Position numbers and translations under genes: made by a program. 64,000 nucleotides of DNA from Bacteroidales bacterium (GTDB taxonomy: Bacteria; Bacteroidota; Bacteroidia; Bacteroidales; Paludibacteraceae): the NCBI GenBank assembly GCA_012837935.1, contig DUQG01000032.1:36527-100526 (forward strand). The letters run 5' to 3'. This document shows positions 17,795 through 27,100 of the stretch, piece by piece. The notes under the pieces were generated by a model that saw only the letters and a list, made by a program, of their open reading frames with translations, did no database searches and was not told the origin of the DNA. Each line of letters starts with the position of its first letter. Position 1 is the first letter of the stretch.

Positions 17795-17940
17795 TCCTAA
17801 ATCCCATGCTCCCTTCCCCTTCGGGACTTCCCCATAAGGGGGAAGATTTGGGATAGTGCTGTTAATGTTTTATAAGCCCCCTAAATCCCCCAAGGGGGAC
17901 TTTTTGGGATAGTGCTGTTAATGTTTAGCGTTGAACTCGA
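17795..17940 (+). repeat. Continuation of the CCCCCTAAATCCC repeat array
   Basis: TCCTAAATCCCATGCTCCC...AAGGGGGAAGATTTGGGATAGTGCTGTTAATG; then AAGCCCCCTAAATCCCCCAAGGGGGACTTTTTGGGATAGTGCTG. Confidence 0.88.
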
Positions 17941-17994
17941 AACTTGGAACATGAAACATGAAACTTGGAACGTCTTTGCTGTTTGTTTTTGTCA

Positions 17995-18038
17995 GCATTA
18001 AAAAATGTTAACATAGGGAGGTTAACATTTTTTAATGC
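17995..18038 (-). terminator. Perfect 18-bp stem hairpin downstream of the HU-like gene
   Basis: GCATTAAAAAATGTTAAC-ATAGGGAG-GTTAACATTTTTTAATGC. Confidence 0.75.
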
Positions 18039-18060
18039 CTATAAAATTTTTGTCCGATAG

Positions 18061-18444
18061 TTATGCTTTTTCAAACTTCAAAGTTGCCAGTGTGTCTTTT
18101 ATTGCTTTACCGGGTGTAAAGATTACTTTTGCACCACGTATGGCATAAGCATTAACATCTTCGGCTTTGGGTTTTCCTTCACTGCTTATACTTATTCGGA
18201 AACTGCCAAGTTCGCCTAGTCGCACGTTTTGTCCGTCAGCAAGTGCACCTGTCATTACATCTACGAGTGCATATAGCACGGCACGTATGTCGGCTCCGCT
18301 TACGGTGCTTATTTTTTCAATGTCTTGAGTTAGTCCGGCTAAGGTTTTTTCTCCTGATAGCACGTTGGTTGCATAAAACTTTTTTTCGCCGCCACCCGCT
18401 ACTCCGGGTTCGCCACGTTCAATTACTTTGTACTTGATTGCCAT
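18061..18444 (-). CDS. HU/IHF-like DNA-binding protein (Bacteroidota-type DNABII-like)
   Basis: TGALADGQNVRLGELGSFRISISSEGKPKAEDVNAYAIRGAKVIFTPGKAIKDTLATLKFEKA. Confidence 0.85.
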   Translation of the reverse strand: MAIKYKVIERGEPGVAGGGEKKFYATNVLSGEKTLAGLTQDIEKISTVSGADIRAVLYALVDVMTGALADGQNVRLGELGSFRISISSEGKPKAEDVNAYAIRGAKVIFTPGKAIKDTLATLKFEKA

Positions 18445-18461
18445 GATGTTTAGTGTTTAAT

Positions 18462-18506
18462 AAGCCCCCTAAATCCCCCAAGGGGGACTTTTGGGACAGT
18501 GGTTAT
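18462..18506 (+). repeat. CCCCCTAAATCCCCCAAGGGGGACTTTT-family repeat
   Basis: AAGCCCCCTAAATCCCCCAAGGGGGACTTTTGGGACAGTGG. Confidence 0.9.
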
Positions 18507-18663
18507 TTGTTATTTACTTGTTTAATGTTTTTTTTGAACATTGAACCTACCTGCGGCATGCAGGCTCGAAACTTGGAACGTGAAACGTTAAACTTGGAAC
18601 GTCTTTGTTCCTTGTTCTTTGTTCTTTATTCTTTATCATCTGTGTTCAATCCCGAACACAAAA

Positions 18664-18698
18664 AACCCCGGCAAGGCAATAAATGCCCTGTCGGGGTA
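18664..18698 (-). terminator. Rho-independent terminator on minus strand
   Basis: Minus strand CCCCGACAGGGCA-TTTAT-TGCCTTGCCGGGGTTTTTTG: strong stem plus T-tract. Confidence 0.82.
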
Positions 18699-18754
18699 AA
18701 TAGATAAAATAGTCGATTTTTTTAGAGAAAAAAGACTATCGGAATATTGTGTAA

Positions 18755-18904
<150 letters not shown>

Positions 18905-18925
18905 GATAGAATGTGAATAATGGGG

Positions 18926-18956
18926 CAAATATAAGAAGTTATTTTTAACTATGCAA
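18926..18956 (-). promoter_or_regulatory. Putative Bacteroidota promoter (TTG-N20-TATATTTG)
   Basis: Minus strand TTG CATAGTTAAAAATAACTTCT TATATTTG. Confidence 0.65.
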
Positions 18957-19017
18957 GTGTTTTTTAACTTTCTTTCAATCAAGCAATTATTTTAATGACA
19001 CTTTTTTTGCCAGTTCG

Positions 19018-19081
19018 GACAGTTGACGAGTTGACAAGAAGACGAGTAGACAAGAAGACGAGTTGACAAGTAGACAAGAAG
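19018..19081. repeat. Octanucleotide tandem repeat (GACRAGWW)n
   Basis: GACGAGTTGACAAGAAGACGAGTAGACAAGAAGACGAGTTGACAAGTAGACAAGAAG: 8-bp period. Confidence 0.9.
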
Positions 19082-19111
19082 TTTATAGTTTGCCGTTTGC
19101 GGTCGTTTTGT

Positions 19112-19440
19112 GCCCCCTAAATCCCAAGCCCCTTCCCCTTCGACTATGCTCAGGGCAGCGCCTTCGGGACTTCCCCATAAGGGGGACTTTTTGGGATAGT
19201 GCTGTTAATGTTTTATAAGCCCCCTAAATCCCCATAAGGGGGACTTTTTGGGATAGTGCTGTTAATGTTTTATAAGCCCCCTAAATCCCCCAAGGGGGAC
19301 TTTTTGGGATAGTGGTGTTAATGTTTTATAAGCCCCCTAAATCCCCCAAGGGGGACTTTTTGGGATAGTGGTGTTAATGTTTTATTAGCCCCACCCCAGC
19401 CCTCCCCAAGGGGAGGGAGTTTGGACAGTGCTGTTGATGT
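19112..19440 (+). repeat. Tandem array of five CCCCCTAAATCCCC-family units (about 57-60 bp period in the central units)
   Basis: Units start near 19112, 19218, 19276, 19334 and 19387; shared unit AAGCCCCCTAAATCCCCCAAGGGGGACTTTTTGGGATAGTGCTGTTAATGTTTTAT. Confidence 0.93.
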
Positions 19441-19534
19441 TTAGCATTGAACCTCCCTGCGGCAGGCAGGCTTGGAACGTCTTTGCTCTTTGTTCTTTGT
19501 TCTTTGTTCTTTGCTCCTTGCTCTTTGTTCCGAA

Positions 19535-20554
19535 TTACGCTTCTTTTATTGCTTCTGTGATTTTGGCTTCCAGTTCATCCGCCAAATCAGGATTTTCTTT
19601 TAGCAGGTTTTTCACGGCATCACGTCCTTGTGCTAGTTTATTATCGCCGTAGCTGTACCATGAGCCGCTCTTTTTCATTACACCATATTCCACTCCCATA
19701 TCCACGATTTCGCCGATTTTAGAAATTCCTTCGCCAAACATAATATCAAATTCGGCTTTGCGGAAAGGCGGTGCTACTTTGTTTTTCACCACTTTTACAC
19801 GAGTTTGGTTACCAATCACATCTTCGCCGTCTTTTATTTGCGAAATACGACGAATATCCAATCGCACCGAAGCGTAGAATTTCAGCGCATTTCCACCTGT
19901 AGTGGTTTCCGGATTACCGAACATAATGCCGATTTTTTCACGTAGTTGGTTGATAAAAATACAAGTGGTGTTCGTTTTGCTGATATTTGAAGTCAGCTTG
20001 CGTAGTGCTTGCGACATCAATCGAGCTTGCACACCCACGTTTGAATCCCCCATATCGCCTTCAATTTCTTTCTTAGGCGTAAGTGCCGCCACAGAGTCAA
20101 TTACAATAATATCTACGGCTGCCGAGCGGATAAGTTGGTCGGCAATTTCAAGTGCTTGCTCACCGTTATCGGGTTGTGAAATAAGTAGGTCGTTTGTGTT
20201 GACACCCAGTTTTTCTGCATAAAAACGGTCAAACGCATGCTCTGCATCAATAAAAGCAGCGATTCCACCTGCTTTTTGTGCTTCTGCGATGGCGTGAATA
20301 GCCAATGTGGTTTTTCCCGAAGATTCCGGACCGTAAATTTCAATTACACGACCTCTCGGATAACCACCTACGCCAAGCGCCATATCCAATCCAAGCGATC
20401 CGGTTGGGATAACCGAAATTTCCTCTACTTTGCTGTCGCCCATGCGCATAATGGCACCTTTACCAAAATCTTTATCAATTTTGTCCATTGCCAGTTGTAG
20501 TGCTTTCAATTTTTCGGAAAGAACTTCCTTATTTTCATCTGTTTTTTTTGCCAT
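19535..20554 (-). CDS. recA: Recombinase A
   Basis: [76 protein letters not shown]. Confidence 0.98.
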   Translation of the reverse strand: MAKKTDENKEVLSEKLKALQLAMDKIDKDFGKGAIMRMGDSKVEEISVIPTGSLGLDMALGVGGYPRGRVIEIYGPESSGKTTLAIHAIAEAQKAGGIAAFIDAEHAFDRFYAEKLGVNTNDLLISQPDNGEQALEIADQLIRSAAVDIIVIDSVAALTPKKEIEGDMGDSNVGVQARLMSQALRKLTSNISKTNTTCIFINQLREKIGIMFGNPETTTGGNALKFYASVRLDIRRISQIKDGEDVIGNQTRVKVVKNKVAPPFRKAEFDIMFGEGISKIGEIVDMGVEYGVMKKSGSWYSYGDNKLAQGRDAVKNLLKENPDLADELEAKITEAIKEA

Positions 20555-20611
20555 ATTTTTCAGTTGTTTTTTTATGATTTTAATGACTATCGCATATTTA
20601 CCTAAAATCAT

Positions 20612-20750
20612 TTGCCACGGCTTTTAAGCCGTGGATAAATGATTTAGAGGTACACGGCTTTAGCCAAAACTTATTATAAATTGGGCTAAAGCCCGTTCTA
20701 CTGCTTTTAAATAACCCACGCCTCCCGATAGCTCGGGATGGCATGGCAAT
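20612..20750. repeat. About 140-bp palindromic element, copy 2 (same family as 17356-17500)
   Basis: TTGCCACGGCTTTTAAGCCGTGG ... CGGCTTTAGCC ... GGGCTAAAGCCC ... GGCATGGCAAT, with an internal TCCCGATAGCTCGGGA hairpin. Confidence 0.85.
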
Positions 20751-20836
20751 TAATTATAAGAATTAAATATCCGACATTCAGTTTTTTGTTTTACAAAGAT
20801 AAGGAAATTTTTCTAATACTAATTCTTTGTTATTGA

Positions 20837-22222
20837 TTAAAAATTAAACTGTGAGAAAGGCGAAACAGTTCTGGCATTGTTCATTATTTGTTTCAGTTCT
20901 TCCAGCTTTTCAGGATATTTAGCAGCTAAATTATTTTTTTCACCCAAGTCGGTATCTAAGTCATAAAGTAAGAAAACCGGACTGGTCGAGCTTGCATTGT
21001 TTTTAATAAGTTTCCAATTGCCCTTTCTAAGCGCAATAGAATTACCTTCTTTAAACTCCCAATACATATATTCATGCTCGGCTTGTGTACCGCTTTGAGT
21101 CAATGTAGGCAATATGGAAATACCGTCTGTTTCTTGTGTCCAAGTATTTTTCAAACCAAGAAGTTCCGTGAAAGTCGGCATCATATCCCAAAAAGCAGAG
21201 ATGTGGTGTGATGTAGTTCCGGCAGGAACTTTTCCATTCCACTGCACGATAAACGGCACACGAACACCGCCTTCATTAAGTGAACGTTTAGTACCTTGCA
21301 TTCGTTTTTCGGTGTTAAAGAAATTCGGGTCTGCACCACCTTCGGTGTGTGGTCCGTTATCACTGGTAAAGAAAATTATAGTATTGTCCAAAATTCCCAA
21401 CGCTTCCAGTTCGGCTACGATTTGACCAATGTAAGTATCTATTCGAGTAACCATTCCGGCATGTTGTGCGTGCGGTTTTTCGACAGCAGGATAATATCCT
21501 CCATTCCAAGCCGTTTCCGGAAATTTGTTAGTATAACGTTGATAAATACTATCGTTTGGCTGATGTAGCGCGGCATGTGGCAAAACATAGGCAAAATAAC
21601 CGAAAAACGGTTTATCCTTATTGTCGCGAATAAACTGCATAGCTTCGTTGTGAATCAAATCTTGCGAGTATGTTTTTCCATCCAATGAAACGCGTGTGGT
21701 GTTTTTCCACAAGTAAGTAGGATAGTAAGTATGTGCATGAACTTGATTGATATAGCCGTAAAACCTATCAAATCCCATGTCATTCGGTTTTGTGTTGGAT
21801 GTTTCGTGTCCTAATCCCCATTTTCCGAAAGCGCCGGTCGCATATCCTTGGGATTTAAAAAGTTGCGGTAGAATTTTCACATTCGGGTCAAGTGGTTCTT
21901 GACCATTTGGATGCTCAATATGTCCACGAATATGTGTGTGTCCGGTATGTTGTCCGGTCATTAGGCAAGCACGTGATGGACCGCTTACGGTAGAGCCTGA
22001 ATAATGTTGGGTAAAGGACATGCCGTTTGCAGCTAATCTGTTGATGTTGGGTGTAGCAATGTGCTGATTTCCATACGCTTCGATGTCGGCAAATCCTAAG
22101 TCGTCGCATAGGAAATAGATTACATTCGGTTTTTCCGGGGTTTGCCCTATGGCTGCAGGAGCAGCTACAGCAGAAAGCAACATACTACCGGAAATGTAAG
22201 GCAAATATTTCGTTTTTTTCAT
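20837..22222 (-). CDS. Sulfatase (arylsulfatase family), serine-type active site
   Basis: Signal peptide; NVIYFLCDDLGFADIEAYGN; SGPSRACLMTGQ sulfatase signature (S-x-P-S-R). Confidence 0.92.
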   Translation of the reverse strand: MKKTKYLPYISGSMLLSAVAAPAAIGQTPEKPNVIYFLCDDLGFADIEAYGNQHIATPNINRLAANGMSFTQHYSGSTVSGPSRACLMTGQHTGHTHIRGHIEHPNGQEPLDPNVKILPQLFKSQGYATGAFGKWGLGHETSNTKPNDMGFDRFYGYINQVHAHTYYPTYLWKNTTRVSLDGKTYSQDLIHNEAMQFIRDNKDKPFFGYFAYVLPHAALHQPNDSIYQRYTNKFPETAWNGGYYPAVEKPHAQHAGMVTRIDTYIGQIVAELEALGILDNTIIFFTSDNGPHTEGGADPNFFNTEKRMQGTKRSLNEGGVRVPFIVQWNGKVPAGTTSHHISAFWDMMPTFTELLGLKNTWTQETDGISILPTLTQSGTQAEHEYMYWEFKEGNSIALRKGNWKLIKNNASSTSPVFLLYDLDTDLGEKNNLAAKYPEKLEELKQIMNNARTVSPFSQFNF

Positions 22223-22240
22223 TTTAGTAGAATTAATGGG

Positions 22241-23800
22241 TTAAAATAAAATCTTTTTCACGGCTTTATATCCGTTTTTATCTGAAACTATAACAATATG
22301 TACGCCTTTCAGCTCTGTTTGTAGTGATACTTCATCGGTGTTTGCTTTAGAACTTAAAACTTTATGTCCTAAGATATTGTAAATATCTATTTTAGCACCA
22401 TTTTCAAGACCTTGAACTCTTAGCGTATTTTGGCTATAGCTAAACTTGATATTCGAGTTTTCTATTGTTGTAGGGGTAGAAGTATAGATAGGTACTCGGT
22501 AGAAATACCAACCAGAACCTGTTCCAATTCCGGCATTGTAAAGTACAATATTAAATGCAAGTCCACCGTTCAAAAGTCTATCGTTTTGGTTGTTCCATTT
22601 GATGGAGTAGCTGCCATTGCTGTGTCCACTCGGTGTTACAAAAAAGCTTGAACCTTCATCTGCAACGCTAATACTTGTGTTTAAATCGCCCGTAGCAGAA
22701 TAAATTTGTTTGCTGCTTCCTTTGTTTACCAATTTCACCATATCATCTTCAGTCGGTTCTAGTCTCCAAAGAAATTTATCGGATAGGTCGGCGGGTTTTT
22801 CAATGCGAAGCGCAGTAGTATAGCCTTCCGGGATTGTTTCTGTGTAAGCAATAAAGCGGTCAATCCTCGAATCTGTCTGTGCATTTTTAATTTGATACCA
22901 AATAGGATTATCAGCAGTACTTGGTTGAGGCTCTTCCAATGTTACTGTCGGTGCATTAAATAGTGCAATCAGGTGTGTGTGTTCGGTTAGTGTAAATTTG
23001 TAGTTTTGGCTGGTACTAACAATTTTTGTACCGTTGCTCCATCCTACAAAAACGCTTTTCGGACCACAAATAGCTTCTATTTCCACGCTTGTTCCGGCAT
23101 CGTATCTACCGTCTGCTGTTGCCGATTCGGTGAGAATTACAGCATTACCAAAATCAATGTTATTAGATGAAACGTTTAGCAGAAGTTTTGTTTGTTCTGT
23201 TTTTTCACTTACAAACACTACAAAATCATACAGAGTTCCGGATCTTAAATTGGCATCCGGTTGCATGCTTGGCGTGTTGTATGTAGTAAAATATATTCGA
23301 ATTCTGCTTTTACCAAGTTTGGCATCTTCGGGAATACTGACATTCAGACTTACACCGGCAACCTCAATATTTCTATCGGGGATGCTATGTTTTCCAAGGT
23401 CAACTTCAAATACGCCATCTCTATCCCAATCAGCAAACACATATGCATGAACTGCAGCTGTAGATGCTATTTTATTGGAAGTTAGCACGAGATTAAAAGA
23501 CTTGCCTCTTTCAAACACGGCAGGTCTGAGGGAATAGTTTACATAGTAATTGTTTGCCGGAGAACTAGCTAGGTAGGCAAGTGGTTTGCTTACGGCATCA
23601 CCCACAGAGATAGCACTTGTCAAATACGTGCCTAGATTTAGATTACCGCTAGGTAATTTGTACGTAGGGTTCTGGATTGATGTAATGTTTTGTTTTATCA
23701 TTTCCCCAATTTCCTCGTAAGGCTTCAACTGTGCTCGAAGTTCCGGAAATAAAATGAAAAACAAAGCCACCAATAAAAGGATTTTAGCTGATTTTTTCAT
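22241..23800 (-). CDS. Secreted multidomain protein (GEVED-like and InlB-repeat-like domains, lectin-like region, T9SS sorting domain)
   Basis: AYVFADWDRDGVFEVDLGKHS; YDAGTSVEIEAICGPKSVFVGWSNGTKI; C-terminal IDIYNILGHKVLSSKANTDEVSLQTELKGVHIVIVSDKNGYKAVKKILF. Confidence 0.7.
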   Translation of the reverse strand: MKKSAKILLLVALFFILFPELRAQLKPYEEIGEMIKQNITSIQNPTYKLPSGNLNLGTYLTSAISVGDAVSKPLAYLASSPANNYYVNYSLRPAVFERGKSFNLVLTSNKIASTAAVHAYVFADWDRDGVFEVDLGKHSIPDRNIEVAGVSLNVSIPEDAKLGKSRIRIYFTTYNTPSMQPDANLRSGTLYDFVVFVSEKTEQTKLLLNVSSNNIDFGNAVILTESATADGRYDAGTSVEIEAICGPKSVFVGWSNGTKIVSTSQNYKFTLTEHTHLIALFNAPTVTLEEPQPSTADNPIWYQIKNAQTDSRIDRFIAYTETIPEGYTTALRIEKPADLSDKFLWRLEPTEDDMVKLVNKGSSKQIYSATGDLNTSISVADEGSSFFVTPSGHSNGSYSIKWNNQNDRLLNGGLAFNIVLYNAGIGTGSGWYFYRVPIYTSTPTTIENSNIKFSYSQNTLRVQGLENGAKIDIYNILGHKVLSSKANTDEVSLQTELKGVHIVIVSDKNGYKAVKKILF

Positions 23801-23890
23801 AAATTTTTAAATTAATTGGTTGATATAAAGTGTTTTAGTGAATATATAAACGGTTAATAATGAGTTGTTTGTTTTAGGTTGAGCTTTCTA

Positions 23891-24077
23891 AACTTCGTAG
23901 AAGTTTCCTTCACATAACCCCCAATTTTAATTGGGGGAATTTGAATATACGACCGCTTAAACACTGTAAGTGTTTTCCAACTGCGACTTGGGAAACTCTT
24001 ACAGAGTTTTAGCTATGTAGCATTTTCCATCCCCCAGATGAATCTGGGGGTTATTTAAGGGCTTGTCCTACGGACAT
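23891..24077. repeat. Six-hairpin composite element, copy A
   Basis: ACTTCGTAGAAGT / CCCCCAATTTTAATTGGGGG / AAACACTGTAAGTGTTT / AAACTCTTACAGAGTTT / CCCCCAGATGAATCTGGGGG / TGTCCTACGGACA in order. Confidence 0.92.
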
Positions 24078-24120
24078 TTTTCCGAACATTTATTAATTCA
24101 AAAAAACGTATTCAAAGCCT

Positions 24121-27100
24121 TTATTCAATAATAAATGAAATGGTGTCGTTTAATTTCTTGCCATTGATGGCGAGAAAATAGACTCCGTTACTTAGACTAG
24201 AAGTGTCTAAGTCAAATTGCTTTTCATTTTTTGTATATAAATTTATCGTTTTTCCTACGGTGTCAACTATTTTCAAATTCACTTTTTCTTGAATAGGAAG
24301 ATTGACTGTCAGTAAGTTTTTTGTTGGGTTGGGATGAATTTTTATTTTTGAACCCAAATCATCTTTTACAGAATGAATACTTGTGGTTAAAAGCACTTTT
24401 ATTTCCGCATAAACCGAATAACTTGGGCTGCCATTATCGCTTACTTTTACAATCAAACTGAAAGAAGGGGTGTTCACGTATTTCATCGCATCTGCATCGT
24501 TGATAGTGATTTCACCCGTGCTTTCGTTGATGCTAAATGCATTCTCAACCGACTGACTGTAAATAGAATAGCTTAGTTTCTGATTTGGGTTTGGGTCGGT
24601 TGCTATTACAGTTCCTACCACCGTCCCAAAAGACAGATTTTCAGGAATGGTAAACTCAGCAGAGTGTACTACCGGAGATGAATTTGTCAGAGTATATTTC
24701 AACTTTGGCATATATTTTTCATAAATATATTTGGACATTTCTATTTCATCGCCTTCAGTTTCAGTTGGGAATTTCTCGCTGTACTTCAGCTGCCAGCCTT
24801 TTTCTAACACGTTATAAAAATTGTAGTTTTTTGCGGGTTGTCCATCCAATCTGCCTTTTAAGTCGCTGATAAATAACTCCCAACGCTTGTAATAATAATC
24901 TTTGGTTAACCCTGCCCACTCTCTGTGAGCGTAGTCATGCAAATTTGTATTTGCTCTTAAATTCCATGTAGTAATTAAAGCACGAGCATTTCTTTCAAAA
25001 AGATTTTTCTCCGTATCGTTTGTTCCCATTTTTCGAGCATCTTCAATCCATAAACCCAATAAAAACTCTTCGCGTGTACGCAATAGGCTATCTTGGTCAA
25101 GGATAATTTCAAGGAATAATTTGCTTTTTTCGTTGAAAAGTTCTTTGTTGTTAGCTCGAAATGCAGCCGTCATCTCTTTCTGAACTTCAAGTGCAAGGTT
25201 AGACAAAACTTGACGAGAAATGTCCACTAGATCATATCTGAATGTGGTTTTATCCTTGAAAACGTCAATGGAATTAATCATATGTGTCCATGCGGGAACG
25301 ATTTTAGCCGGGTCGTAATAGAGTTTTGTTAATGACCAAGTAGAAGCTCTGTCAACATCTAATGCCGGACGAGCATTGATAACCGATTCGGAACCACCGT
25401 CTTGATTGGTGTTACAAGCTAAAGCTGTCGGTTCCAAGATTTTCCAAGCTTTTGCAGTGTTGTCCAAATTCTTTCCGTAACGATAAGCAGCAAATTTCTC
25501 CATCCACGCTTGCGGATTGATTTTGGCGGTTTCCCACACATAATCCCAAACCATATCGTAGGAAACTTGATTGAAAATAATAGCTTCCGGCACAATTCCA
25601 ATTCCCCAAATATTCTTTTTGTTCGGGTCGTTTTGCATGTCATACACGCCGTTTGCAAGTTTTGACATACGACCGTAAATGCTCATTCTGCCGCCAAAGT
25701 TATTGATAACGCCATAAACCCACGGAATGCCGTTAAAGCTGTTTTTCTCTTTCCATACATTGTATTTTTCGTTGGCAATATCCAAAACCAGACATTGGTC
25801 TTTTTTCAAACCTCTGATTACATCTTCTCTCGGATTTCCAGCCCAAGCTTGCAATACCCAAACAGCTTCAGGGTTGATTTTAAACATTTCTGCCTGAATG
25901 TCTGCAGCGTATTTTGTTACATCCAAATTACCCGGCACGTTACCGCCTTCGTGGAATAAGTCGCCGCCGTAATAATTCACTGCACCAAATAAATTGGCTG
26001 ATTCTTCGTACCAAGCAGCAGCTACTTCGGCAGTTTTAGGACCGCTGATAATGGCAGGACGAGTGTACGAAAACCATTCGCCTTGTGGATGAATAACTGC
26101 ACCCGGAACTTTAGAACCGAAATTGGAAGGAACCAAACCTGCAAAACCTTGTAAAACTACTTCCATGCCCAATTCTTTGGCACGAGCCATAATTTTCTTT
26201 TGTAGTTCAACTCGTCCGTCAATATATTCTTGACTTACCGGACCGCCTTCGCCTTCCAAGTTACCCATCAGCCACCAAGCTGTGTATGCCGGACCAGGAA
26301 TGAATTTTTGAATTTCCGCAAATGTGTATCCGTATCTTTCCATCACTTTTTGCCAAACAGCTTCCGAACCGATAGGCGATAAAAACATATTAACGCCTTG
26401 CGTAGCCATCAGATCAATTTCATGCTCCCATCTTTCCCAATCCCAGAAAGACATGGTGTAGTTCATTGTACAATAGTTCAATGCGTAACGATGCATGTAA
26501 GTTGTCTCTTTTCGGATGGTTTCTGAAAGTGCAGGTAGCGGATTTGGAAGTTCGTCCTGATGTCCGTTCCATGAGAATGAAGCCTTGCAGTAGTTGTTCA
26601 TATAGTATCTCAAACCTGCTGCCATAGCGGTGGCTGAACTACCTTTGATTAAAATATTATTCCCAACGGATGAAAGTTCAAATACATCTAACACATCGTC
26701 GATTTTTTCTATTCCTGCAAATTCAAATTCGGATGCTCTTTCCGGTAAAAGTCTGTTTATCAATGCTTTTACAGCATCAATTTGACCGATTAAATCAAGT
26801 GTAATGTTGGTGGTGGTGAAGTTCGTTTTAGCAATTTCACTCAGTTTTCCGCCTGATTCAATTACGGCATAAAGCGTGTAATCTGTGGCGGGATTTAATT
26901 TGTTTACCACCCAAAAATCTTGTAATCCGGGGGTTGAGTAGGTTAGTGAACCGGATTTAACAGCACCGGTGGCAGTTTTTACTTCTGCGGCATTTGTCAA
27001 AACAGTAGAAGATGGATAGACAGCCCAAAACACCGTGCCACCCATGTCGGAATTAACGTAAGCGCGTGCTGTGGTATTTTTCACAAAGCCTGTGGAAACA

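Noticed and set aside
18453-18707. 84-aa ORF MFNKPPKSPKGDFWDSG...
   Set aside because: Translation of a CCCCCTAAATCCCCC repeat and a heptamer tract; starts in the intergenic repeat.
19112-19440. Possible CRISPR array
   Set aside because: Repeat units are contiguous, with no unique spacers of constant length and no cas genes; this is a tandem palindromic repeat array.
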